From Glandiceps talaboti (lineage: Eukaryota; Hemichordata; Enteropneusta; Spengelidae), in contig NC_135554.1 in NCBI RefSeq assembly GCF_964340395.1, forward strand, positions 17,917,592 to 17,981,591: a DNA stretch of 64,000 nt. Direction: 5' to 3'. Of the stretch, positions 45,715-55,833 are shown in pieces. The translations under genes were made by a program, and so were the position numbers. The stretch's first letter is position 1; each line of letters starts with the position of its first letter. The notes beneath the pieces are model-generated. The model ran no database searches. It was not told where the DNA came from and saw only the letters and a program-made list of their open reading frames with translations.

Positions 45715-47205
45715 TTACAAACGTCTTGTAGAGCAATAATGGTCTTCTGTGTCTGAATCATCACTACCAAATGTATAGACAATGTGGTATGTATTTTCAG
45801 AGTTATTTTCCCCAATGCGCAATGGTATATCATTGAAGCCATGCCATATGTGTACATCATACTTAAAATGCATAGCAAAAGCTTCAACCATTATAATATC
45901 CCCCCATTCAGTATAATTTATCATTTTATCGATATATTCTTCCAATGTACATCCATTGTACTCTTCAAAGCATGATCTTTTGTCTGACTTTGAACTAGTT
46001 TCACTGTAAAATTCCTTACACAAGTAGAATCTCAAACAATCTGCTAATTCTACGAATAATGCATTTCGAATATCAAATAAGTCAGGATTAAGTTGGTCTA
46101 AGAGGGCTCTAAACAAGCAATCCCCATCCCCACCACAATCTAACATCTTTAAGCCAACTTTTCTGAGGTGTTTTGCAATGTTTCCTTGTTTTTGCTTTCG
46201 GCTTAAATGTAATTGTTGCAAGTCAGATTGAAGTTTTTCAAAAGCTTGTGTTGCTTTAAATAGCCTAACTGTTTTATCCTTGATTTTCACCCCAGTTAGT
46301 AAGGGTTTCAGGGGGTCGATTTTAATGCACTTTCGAATATCTGAATCTTGTTCGAACTGGAAACTCAAACAACATAGTCGTCCAACAACATTTGCATCCA
46401 TTTTTAAATGCTTTCTTACATCATCTGTCATAAAATCTTTCATGACCAGTCTAAGTTGTGATATTATGACGCTAGAAACCTCCTCTATTGGATGTTTCCC
46501 TTTCCTGAAAACTGATGATGTTATTTGAGACAAAAACTGTGTATACAGTTTGATAGCTAAACTGCAATACTTAACACCCTTCCACTTTACATACAACTTC
46601 TTTTCCATAGCATCCCTTCTAGCCTTAAAAAACCTTCTTAATTCTACTCTGAAATAATCATAAAAAGTTGCCCAAAATCCAGTTTGTGTTAAATCTGGTT
46701 TCAACCTCTCGCCAAAATTAGCAGAGATCTTTTCTATGTTAGTTTCACTTGATGAATATAAAGGTTTCAACAAACCAGCTCTGATAGCCTTTACTTGAAT
46801 AACATCAACCAACTTCTCGGTGAGATATTTCGGTGAAAACGGAGTTTTCGTTTTTCCAAAGAATGTACATAATGTCAAATTCAACTCCTGTCTGAGATTT
46901 GACAGGAAAACGTCTTTCAAAAGATCGTCATCTTCGTCTGAAAAAAACTTTAATTTCTCTTCCATTTCATTTGAAATTTTGTCAGTATAATATTTTTTAA
47001 ATGATGTTTTAATCTCATTAATCAGTTCTGTAAAGGGTAAGGGGTGCTTTATGATATAGCCATATACAAAATTGAATAGTTTGCATTTGCCAGCTCTGCC
47101 ATTTCTTTCAGGATTAAGAATTTCCTTTGTCTTAATCTCTGGGCCCTCCTTCTTTCTCCATTTGGACAGAGCTTGTGTTCTGCATTTCTTAAGATTTTCT
47201 AAGAC
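45715..47205 (-). CDS. OTU-domain protein, large 3' exon (496 codons, N-terminus on an unseen exon)
   Basis: The C-terminal 135 or so residues form an OTU cysteine-protease domain. Counting from the first residue of this exon, LDCGGDGDCLFRAL carries Asp360 and the nucleophile Cys363, and the closing EDHYCS carries the catalytic-type His489. WGDIIMVEAFAMHF matches the conserved central helix, and TYHIVYTFGS the last strand. OTU enzymes cleave ubiquitin or related chains in the cytosol or nucleus. The N-terminal 340 or so residues are Lys-rich, mostly helical-looking, and match nothing I recognise. A good acceptor (TTATTATCTTTCAG) precedes codon 1 in phase 0. No Met occurs in the first 80 residues of the exon, so the start lies on an upstream exon I could not identify; alternatively the intron is retained and translation starts at the ATG at 47232. 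A single uninterrupted 1.5-kb exon among many-exon genes may point to an origin by retroposition or from a transposon. Confidence 0.8.
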   Translation of the reverse strand, partial: VLENLKKCRTQALSKWRKKEGPEIKTKEILNPERNGRAGKCKLFNFVYGYIIKHPLPFTELINEIKTSFKKYYTDKISNEMEEKLKFFSDEDDDLLKDVFLSNLRQELNLTLCTFFGKTKTPFSPKYLTEKLVDVIQVKAIRAGLLKPLYSSSETNIEKISANFGERLKPDLTQTGFWATFYDYFRVELRRFFKARRDAMEKKLYVKWKGVKYCSLAIKLYTQFLSQITSSVFRKGKHPIEEVSSVIISQLRLVMKDFMTDDVRKHLKMDANVVGRLCCLSFQFEQDSDIRKCIKIDPLKPLLTGVKIKDKTVRLFKATQAFEKLQSDLQQLHLSRKQKQGNIAKHLRKVGLKMLDCGGDGDCLFRALLDQLNPDLFDIRNALFVELADCLRFYLCKEFYSETSSKSDKRSCFEEYNGCTLEEYIDKMINYTEWGDIIMVEAFAMHFKYDVHIWHGFNDIPLRIGENNSENTYHIVYTFGSDDSDTEDHYCSTRRL

Positions 47206-47289
47206 CTGAAAGATAATAAAGAAATATGCCATTACATCAACATTAAAATATTTACTAGTCAACAGAACCACCATCACTTTTAAACCCCC

Positions 47290-48453
47290 ACTAGCTGCAA
47301 TGGGGACTTTTTTTCATCAAATAACCAAAGAAATATTCACTAAAAAGAGAAAGTGCACTTTTCAATTAGTAATTAGTAGTCATTACTAGTATGCATTTGC
47401 AAGCAAAAGCGTAGTTCCAGGGCACAGTTGGGGACATGAAGAGGCGATGATGTTTGGATTGGTGTAAACTGGCCGATAGTGGATATATTGAGGGTAGGAT
47501 AGTGTGGTAGTGAAACAAGGTTACATACCTAAGGGTTGGGAGACATCTGGTATATTACAGGACCATGGTAGCTGTAATATGTTTGCATGACATGGGCATT
47601 TCCCAATAGGTGAGTGTGCAGATTTGACATAGATGTGGTCTATTACTAGGTGCCTTTGAGTGTGCTGGCTGTTTTAACAACTTAGTTGAATTGGAAGCTG
47701 GACAGTGAATTTCTCAACTGGGTGAACTTGTTGTGCTCGGAGATTGTCACTGAGGTCTCCACAGATGACACTGTGGTAAACATCGATTGTGTGCAAGGAT
47801 GCAATGAGTTGGCCAAGATTGCTAAGGAACAAGCTGGTTTGGTAGTTTGGTATGTAGAAAACACGCAACCCCACCTAGGACCTGCACAGGAACGACCGGT
47901 GTCGAGATCCGTTCACATCTGAGCAGCAGACGTATTTTGTTTTAGAAATGACGACAAGGCGAACATTCGAACAAATATTTTATGTTACAGCAGTCGATAA
48001 AGTCATATCCAAATCGAAGTTTGTTTAGGGCGATGTTGATCTGTCTGACGTCGCTACTTGCATTCAAGTTACAGCGGAGATCAAGCGTTCATAGAAGTTG
48101 TATACTATTGGTAAGTGATGATAAATCGAAATTATATCAAAAATACTTGCCGAAATAGAATATTTATACTAAAAACATGGCGGTCATAACATTGAACGTC
48201 ATTTGACACGTAGGTATATGTCAAACGTTCAAAGGTTATTAGTGCGATGCGACGAGGTGGTTACTAAGTTACACGGTGCAACTCATGAAGCAACTCAAGA
48301 AGCAACTTGGAACGAGTCGCCGAAAAACCAACATTCAATTCACGTAAGATGGTCTCCAAAACCCTGTTCTAACAAAACTGGGCCGATCGGAATTTAAAAC
48401 TAAAAACTCATCTATGGTTGCTGTAAACGAGACCTCCAAACAGTCATCACCAT
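47290..48453. other. Region upstream of the OTU exon; possible promoter and unplaced exons
   Basis: From about 47880 to 48380 the sequence is richer in CG dinucleotides and may hold the OTU promoter. An 78-codon plus-strand frame at 47686-47922 (starting at TTG, containing VQGCNELAKIAKEQAGLVV) and a plus-strand frame with an ATG at 48218 running to a possible donor near 48343 look coding-like, but neither could be joined to other exons or assigned to a family. Confidence 0.3.
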
Positions 48454-49217
48454 TACTTCTATGGAACATTTTTCTTCAGTGTGAACTTGTCAAAATAATC
48501 CATGTCAAACATTTCTAGAACTCAGAACCCCTTTGGGATTTACTGTTTAAAAGTAATTAAAAGTAATAATGTAAACATCGGAATGTCTTCAAAGGTCATG
48601 CATGTCATGGGTCATGAAACGCTATGGAGTTGGTCATTTCCCTGATAATACAACTGATTTAAAGCTAAAAACTGGTCAAGAAATTAGGAATGCAGTATGA
48701 CTTTTACCAATTTTAAGCATAATTTTAAAAATGATGGAAATATTCTGAGCTATTATTGCATTGCAGCAAAATGTACCGCGTGACAGTATTAATTTTGAGC
48801 CCTGTCCCTCATCAAACCTCAACGGCTTCTGCCATGATGAAAGACACATGCTGCTCTGACGTAACAAAGGGGTTGGGTGGGTGGGTGGGTGGGTGAGAGG
48901 GGGGGGGGGGTTTAGACGGCGGTGTTCTGCCAACGTTTCCAACAAAGTGGGGACACAGGCCCCTTGGTTCCAAAAAGTGGTGTCATTTGACAGGGAGTGG
49001 GGTCAATTATTATTGTTTATGAAATATTCATATAAATTATCTCAGACCACTATAGAGATACTGTGGTCTGAGATATTCCATTACGTATAGACCATTACCT
49101 AACAACATAAAAAAATTCCATTCATAATAACAGTTCCCAGTAAGCTATTTTTTGAAAATTGTGTACTACACATTACACCTTAGAAAAAGAAGGCAATTAA
49201 GATTATGTAATTTTAAG

Positions 49218-49304
<87 letters not shown>

Positions 49305-50345
49305 TGATATATTGTTTAGAAAGATTGGACAGCCAGGTAGTCACAATTTTTAATCTGAATATCAATGAATAGCAGTGCTAAAATGTATAATTCCCTTTTT
49401 TCAGACAAGGACAATGAACAACTTCAAAATAAGTCACAGTGAACATATGATTGAATAAAAACTTTGGGAAATCCTAAACTTGTAACCACTTGTTTCATTT
49501 TTAAAATTGTTAGTACACTGCTGTGTTTATCATTCCCTCTTCAAATTCATGACATTTTGAAGAAAAAAAATCCCTGACTTTAAAAAGTACCAAATGTGAA
49601 CGAAAAACTTACAAATAATAGTCAAACAAACTTTAAAATAATTTATTTTTTATTAATTAACCGGACCGTTACTGGCTGTGTATCATGATTTGGTCCTGCT
49701 ATATCAAATGACAGCATAGTTACGTACCGTAAACTTGCAATGATACGGAAAGCTGACATTAGGTGTCCTTGAAACTCAGAACTTGAATCTTTAACTAAAA
49801 CTATCAACAAAGTCAAAGTTGGGATGCTCTGTAAATATTACATTATTTTTTTTCTGATTTGCACAACAAGTTCGTTCTTCATGTCTGACCGGGTGCACAT
49901 GCATCGGCCGTCTATAGTGGCCATGCCAGTGATTACGCATTGATTCAGTGCCCAACATTCACATGTGTCACTAGCACTGTCAACATCATGCAACACGATC
50001 CCCTAACACAGCTTTTTCGGAATCAAAATACACATGTACTCATTTAATTTAACCCATCAACAAATGAAAATCACAACCTGTCCCATAAATTTGGTTCACA
50101 AAGGCTTCTGAGGTGTGGCATGGCAGATAAATGTTCCGGTAGCAAGTTCAGTGTTTCGCACACGTCAGTGATTAGGTCAGAGGTCACGACAGTGACAGTA
50201 GACAAAACATGTGACGAGAGACGTCCATTTCGACGTCTCATCTAATCCCTCTAATGTTTTAATTTGTAGATTAAATTATGAAAGTTGATCTTTTTGTGGC
50301 ATTTTTTATGTTAACGATAGAACTGCGCGTTGTCACTGTATCTTA
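48454..50345. repeat. Giant inverted repeat, left arm
   Basis: This arm is the reverse complement of 50697-52451 over its whole length, with scattered substitutions and small indels. The outer end starts at CATTACTTCTAT; the inner end is TTGTCACTGTATCTTA. It contains an 80-base (TA)n run (49219-49301) that is nearly absent from the other arm. No coding frame is conserved between the arms. Confidence 0.93.
49219..49301. repeat. (TA)n microsatellite
   Basis: Uninterrupted TA dinucleotides. The matching place in the right arm (near 51730) has only a few TA units. Confidence 0.97.
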
Positions 50346-50696
50346 TATGATGTCAACAAAACTTTCCCTTACGCAGTCAGTATACTTCTTGTGCGATTCA
50401 CGTCGGAGCCTAGCCTGGTCCGGCCGTGGACTTAGATAAGTTTGATGTCTGCCGTAAAATGAATGCGCCAAAGCGACGCAAGGTGGGAAAATTATTGCTT
50501 CATTTGTAATTTTAGGGGGCCAATGTCGCAAGGTCGTGGCCTCGGCAGAACTGGCCTAAGACGCCATGGGGAACCTTACAATTTTGCTGTGCTCAGGGGT
50601 CGGTCGGAAATAAAAAAACTTTTTTTTTTCTGATGTCGGAGCTGCAAATTAGGGTCGGTCGGGAGATGAGAAACAGAAAAATAAAAAGGGCCGCCC
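50346..50696 (+). repeat. Loop of the giant inverted repeat (repeat S, copy 1)
   Basis: 351 bp that separates the two arms and recurs almost unchanged at 52921-53285. It is GC-richer than the arms. It contains an exon-like piece: acceptor-like TTTGTAATTTTAG, then a frame reading PMSQGRGLGRTGLRRH and onwards to RGRSEIKK. That reading is open in both copies. I do not recognise the peptide; it could be a captured exon fragment. Confidence 0.85.
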
Positions 50697-52451
50697 TAAG
50701 ATACAGTGACAACGCGCAGTTCTATTGTTAACATAAAATGCCACAAAAAGATCAACTTTGATAAACTTAATCTACAAATTGAAACATTAGAGGGAGCCGG
50801 GAGTAGAGGAGACGTCGAAATGGACGTCTCTCGTCACATGTTTTGTCTACCGTCACTGTCGTGACCTCTGACCTACTCACTGACGTGTGCGAAACACTGA
50901 ACTTGCTACCGGAACGCGGAACATCTATCTGCCACAGCTCAGAAGCCTGAGTAAACCAAATTTATGGGAGAGGTTGTGATTTTCATTTGTTGATGGGTTA
51001 AATTAAATGAGTACATGTGTATTTTGATTCCGAAAAAGCTGTGTTAGGGGATCTTGTTCCATGATGTTGACAGTGACACATGTGAATGTTGGGCACTGAA
51101 TCAATGCGTAATCACTGGCATGGCTGGCCACTATAGACGGCCGATGCATGTGCACCCGGTCAGACATGAAGAACGAACTTGTTGTGCAAATCAGAAAAAA
51201 AATAATGTAATATTTACAGAGCATCCCAATTTTGACGTTGTTGATAGTTTTAGTTAAAGATTCAAGTTCTGAGTTTCAAGGACACCTAATGTCAGCTTTC
51301 CGTATCATGTTAAGTTTACGCTATGTAACTATGCTGTCATTTGATATAGCAGGACCAAATCATGATACACAGCCAGTAACGGTTAATTAATAAAAAATAA
51401 ATTATTTTAAAGTTTGTTTGACTATCATTTGTAAGTTTTTCGTTCACATTTGGTACTTTTTAAAGGGATTTTTTCTCTTCAAAATGTCATGAATTTGAAG
51501 AGGGAATGATAAACACAGCAGTGTACTAGCAATTTTAAAAATGAAACAAGTGGTTACAAGTTTAGGATTTCTCAAAGTTTTTATTCAATCATATGTTCAC
51601 TGTGACTTATTTTGAAGTTGTTCTTTGTCCTTGTCTGAAAAAAGGGAATTATGAATTTAAACACTGCTATTCATTGATATTCAGATTAAAAATTGTGACT
51701 ACCTGGCTGTCCAATCTTTCTAAACAATATATAATATACTCTGTAGAAATGACTTAAAATTACATAATCTTAATTGCCTTCTTTTTCTAAGGTGTAATGT
51801 GTAGTACACAATTTTCAAAAATAGCTTACTGGGAACTGTTATTATGAATGGAATTTTTTTATGTAGTTAGGTAACGGTCTATACGTAATGGAATATCTCA
51901 GACCACTCTATAGTGGTCTAAGATAATTTATATGAATATTTCATGGACAATAATAATTGACCCCACTCCCTGTCAAATGTCACCACTTTTTGCAACCAAG
52001 GGGCCATTGTCCCAACTCGTTGGAAACCTTGGCAGAACACTGCCGGTCACCCCCCCCCCCCCTTTGTTACATCAGAAGCCGTTGAGGTTTGATGAGGGAC
52101 AGGGCTCGAAATTAATACTGTCGCGCAGTACATTTAGCTGCAATGTAATAATAGCTCAGAATATTTCCATCATTTTCAAAATTATGCTTAAAGTTGGTAA
52201 AGGTCATACTGCATTCCTAATTTCTTGACCAGTTTTTAGCTTTAAATCAGTTGTATCATCGGGGAAATGACCGACTCCATAGCGTTTCATGACCCATGAC
52301 ATGCATGATTCCGATGTTTACATTATTACTTTTAATTACTTTTAAACAGTAAATCCCAAAGGAGTTCTGCGTTCTAGAAATGTTTACATGTTATCTGGTG
52401 GATTATTTTGACAAGTTCACACTGAAGAAAAATGTTTCATAGAAGTAATGA
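50697..52451. repeat. Giant inverted repeat, right arm
   Basis: Starts TAAGATACAGTGACAA, the inverse of the inner end of the left arm, and ends ATAGAAGTAATG, the inverse of its outer start. It is about 140 bp shorter than the left arm, partly because it lacks the (TA)n run. Confidence 0.93.
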
Positions 52452-52920
52452 TTTATATAAATGAAAAAGTTCATCTCGCACACTGATGACAATCACGTAA
52501 GTGTTTCAAAAAGTTACACACTGAAGTTCAAATTGGATAACTTGAAAAAATTGTTAGCGATGTCAATGCCACTTTGATTAATAGGACGAATGCTTTAGTA
52601 CTCCTGATAAAATCATACAATAGTTCATGGCTACAGACATACACCCATCAGGATGATAAGTATTCAATCATCTTCTTACAAAGTTGTTCTACGGACTTGT
52701 CAACCTTGCTAAAATGAAGGAAAGAGACTTGTAACAAGGAATTCAATAAAGAGAAGAGAAAAGAAGTTGTAGAGAGACTGACAGGACAGAAAGGACAGAG
52801 AGTAGAACTGAAAAAATACAGATTTTTTTTTCTTGCCCCCCCTTTTTTTTATTTCGCCCGCCCGCCCCACCTGACTTTTCCATTGGAGATGAGAAACAAA
52901 ACAAAAAAAAACCTCACCCT
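52452..52920. repeat. Segment between the inverted repeat and repeat S copy 2
   Basis: Its last 120 bases (poly-T, C-rich and GCCCGCCCGCC blocks, then GGAGATGAGAAAC) resemble the end of repeat S (T run, GGTCGGTCGGGAGATGAGAA), so it may be a diverged partial copy of the same unit placed in tandem. Confidence 0.5.
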
Positions 52921-53285
52921 TATATGATGTCAACAAAACTTTCCCTTACGCAGTCAGTATACTTCTTCTGGGATTGACGTCGAGTCAGAGCCTGGCCTGG
53001 TCCGGCCGTGGACTTAGATAATTTTGATGTCTGCCGTAAAATGAATGTGCCAAAGCGACGCAAGGTGGGACAATTATAGCGTCATTTGTAATTTTAGGGG
53101 GCCAATGTCGCAAGGTCGTGGCCTCGGCAGAACTGGTCTAAGACGCCATGAGGAACCTTACAATTTTGCTGTGCTCAGGGGTCGGTCGGAAATAAAAAAA
53201 AACTTTTTTTTTTCTGATGTCGGAGCTGCAAATTAGGGTCGGTCGGGAGATGAGAAACAGAAAAATAAAAAGGGCCGCCCTAAGT
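52921..53285 (+). repeat. Repeat S, copy 2 (direct copy of the inverted-repeat loop)
   Basis: From TATGATGTCAACAAAACTTT to GGGCCGCCCTAAG it follows 50346-50700 nearly base for base, with small differences (for example a GAGTCA insertion and longer A and T runs). The repeat junctions coincide with the arm boundaries of copy 1. Confidence 0.92.
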
Positions 53286-53289
53286 AGTT

Positions 53290-54010
53290 GTTTACGCCGT
53301 GGGAGCCAGGCACTATCATTCTTTGCAGGATGCTGTGTCTGCTGTTGCAGAGATGACGCTACACACTGTTTGTAACTGCTGTTAAAGTACAGTGTTAGTA
53401 AGTGTTCTTTTGTAAATGTCTGTGACAGAAACAACCCAATTGTTGATCGCACTTTACTCGATTTGAAACAGTTTCTTCGAAAACTATAGGAGATTAAGAC
53501 GCATGCATGCACACGGACGAACGAAATCAATATTCGCTCTTAACTTATACCTATCGAGTGACCGAAATGAAAATAGCCGTAAAATTGAGTATATGTAACT
53601 AGAAATTCTACGACTGAAATTGTAGCAAATATGCTGTTACTATTTTGTTAATATTCCGTTCGTGATCAACTGTTGAAAGTTGCAACATTTTCCTTGTCCA
53701 AAACAGAATGAACACCATTCATAATCGACGATATGTATATATGCCATAATTCCCTACCTTGTGAATCATATTAATTATCAACAAAAAACAAAACAACAAC
53801 AAAACAATTACCTTTGCTAGGACTGGGACTGAGAGACAGACTAGATGTAACTTGAAACTCCAAGTTACAACACTCATTCACGAATGCACACGTGATAGTT
53901 TTGGCGGGAACGTTGTTACCCTGATTCCCGGAAACACAGCTATATTTAACCATATGTGTCATTTTCGTTCCCAAAGTGCTTTGCGCTAACACTAAACCTT
54001 TCATTTTCAT
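53290..54010. other. Intergenic stretch, no gene seen
   Basis: The minus-strand open frame at 53138-53530 runs out of repeat S into unique sequence and shows no family features. Confidence 0.45.
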
Positions 54011-54011
54011 A

Positions 54012-54345
54012 CTCGCTGGGCCACAGGGGACCAGGAACCGTGTGACAAACAAAACAAAATAAAACAAACAAAACAAATAAATAAATAAATAAATAAATGA
54101 AATTATCAAATCAATGACAAATGAACAATCAAATGAACGACAAGTATAGGGACAAATAAAATAATTAAATAAACCAGCAAATAAACAGATACTCCTGGGG
54201 GAATACTAGATAAGCTTATGGTTTGTTTTTTTCTATACCCACTATATTTAAAAAAAAACATATCTAGTATAGTTTATTTATTTATTTGTTTGTTTTGTTT
54301 TGTTTGTCACACGGTTCCTGTGTCCCCTGTGGCTTGGCCAGAGGT
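54012..54345. mobile_element. Fold-back element with A/T-rich inner arms
   Basis: GGGCCACAGGGGACCAGGAA and CCGTGTGACAAACAAAACAA at the left are the inverse of TTGTTTTGTTTGTCACACGG and TTCCTGTGTCCCCTGTGGC at the right. The inner arms include AAATAAAT against ATTTATTT runs. Confidence 0.8.
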
Positions 54346-54764
54346 TACCGTGCACCCCGCTCCCCCCCCCCCCACACACACAAACCAACATACATATTAT
54401 TTGTTCATTGGAGTCTCAAAAATTTTAATGGTCAATATTTTGGGATGCACTACCTGTTTGGCATCGATTTCGAATTACATGCCCTGCATAGAATGCATAT
54501 GGCATCGAAAGGTTGACGGCATGGGTAACATAGTGTCTTCATATGACACAAACAAACAAGAACTTTATTATCCGTTATATATTTGAAAAGGTGGGAAATT
54601 TTCCTTTCTAATGATATGTTTGCCAATACATATGCCAAGAACATTTTGTGGAGGCTGTAGAAAATAAACACATTTTTTTTTGATAAGAAACATATTCTAA
54701 CAATCACAAAACCATGCGGCTGTATTGATTACATCACAGGGTACAGTGAACATGTAATTGACAA

Positions 54765-54765
<1 letters not shown>

Positions 54766-54846
<81 letters not shown>
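54766..54846. repeat. (GATT)n microsatellite
   Basis: About 20 uninterrupted GATT units abutting the next fold-back element. Confidence 0.97.
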
Positions 54847-54847
<1 letters not shown>

Positions 54848-54859
54848 TTGGTGACGATA

Positions 54860-55283
54860 TAAAACTTTTTCCTTCTTTCCCTGGCTAGTCTTTTTCTCTT
54901 CCAGCTGTATAAGCCTGTCTTATGATTCTTTCTTTATTGACTAAATAAAGACATCTTGTCCATTCGTCTCCTCTTATCTAAACCAAAACACCCCCAATCT
55001 TATAATTACCAAGGCATCACTTACTGCAACGATTTGCTTTATCTCTTATCTTCTAGGAGATTATCAATCACACAAAAACTCAGCCATGTACAAACAAGAA
55101 AGTAATATTAGTTTGTTCGGTGTGATAATTTCCAAGAAGATAAAGGTCTCTGTAAACTATCCCCAGATAATTATAAGATTGGGATGTTTGATTTAGATAA
55201 GAAGAATGGACAAGTCAATACAAATGTAATTATATACAGCTGGAAGAGAGAAACTAGCTAGGGAATGAAGGAAAAGTTTTACA
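54860..55283. mobile_element. Long fold-back element (about 420 bp)
   Basis: Three pairs of inverse segments nest inside each other. The outermost are AAACTTTTTCCTTCTTTCCC (54863) against the inverse GGGAATGAAGGAAAAGTTTT (55260). The middle pair is GTCCATTCGTCTCCTCTTAT against the segment around 55190-55215. The inner pair is TTATCTCTTATCTTCTAGGA against AAGAAGATAAAGG. No coding content. Confidence 0.85.
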
Positions 55284-55529
55284 ACATCACAATCAGTCAA
55301 TTGATCAATATCACACACAAACTAAGTTCTATTCCACCACAAAAATTAATCATTCAATCAAATAATTGATATATGGTCGCTGTAACCTGTGATTACACAT
55401 TTCGGTGTTGTGTACTAAGCACACAGGAAGATATCTTCGTCCTACCCGGTTATTTTCCTTAAATCGGTCATTTTTGGCATGTATGTCAACATTACAAGTT
55501 ATTTATTAAAAGAAATCAATTTTCTGAGA

Positions 55530-55622
55530 TCGCGAAAGGGGTGGGGAGGGCTACGAATTTTTTTTTACAAAATAATTTCTCCCCAGACCGCCTTCCTATC
55601 GTAAATTTTGACCCCAGCCTAA
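55530..55622 (+). repeat. Dispersed G/C-run repeat, copy near CZIB
   Basis: GGGGTGGGGAGGGCTACGAA, AATTTCTCCCCAGACCGCC and TTTTGACCCCAGCCTAAAC match the repeat at 13240-13400. Confidence 0.65.
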
Positions 55623-55833
55623 ACTATACAGTTGTGAGCCATGGACCTATTTTTTCTGATGCAAAAGTGATCTTATTGTTTACTTGCATATATTTTTTTT
55701 TCATAAAAGAAAGTACAGCAGAAATTTACATCCGTGCCCACTGGCTTCGTACCTGATCGATATCGTCCAGAAAGAGCTTGTCTGGCACGTCATCTAGGTC
55801 ACGCACCCCCGGTTTGACCTCTTTCTTGTCAAC

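Noticed and set aside
47209-47277. Extra 24 N-terminal residues on the OTU protein
   Set aside because: They read through a good pyrimidine tract and acceptor; the first codon is GTG. An ATG at 47232 is kept only as an alternative start.
53138-53530. 130-codon minus-strand frame as a gene
   Set aside because: It begins in repeat S and continues into unique DNA without splice signals or family features.
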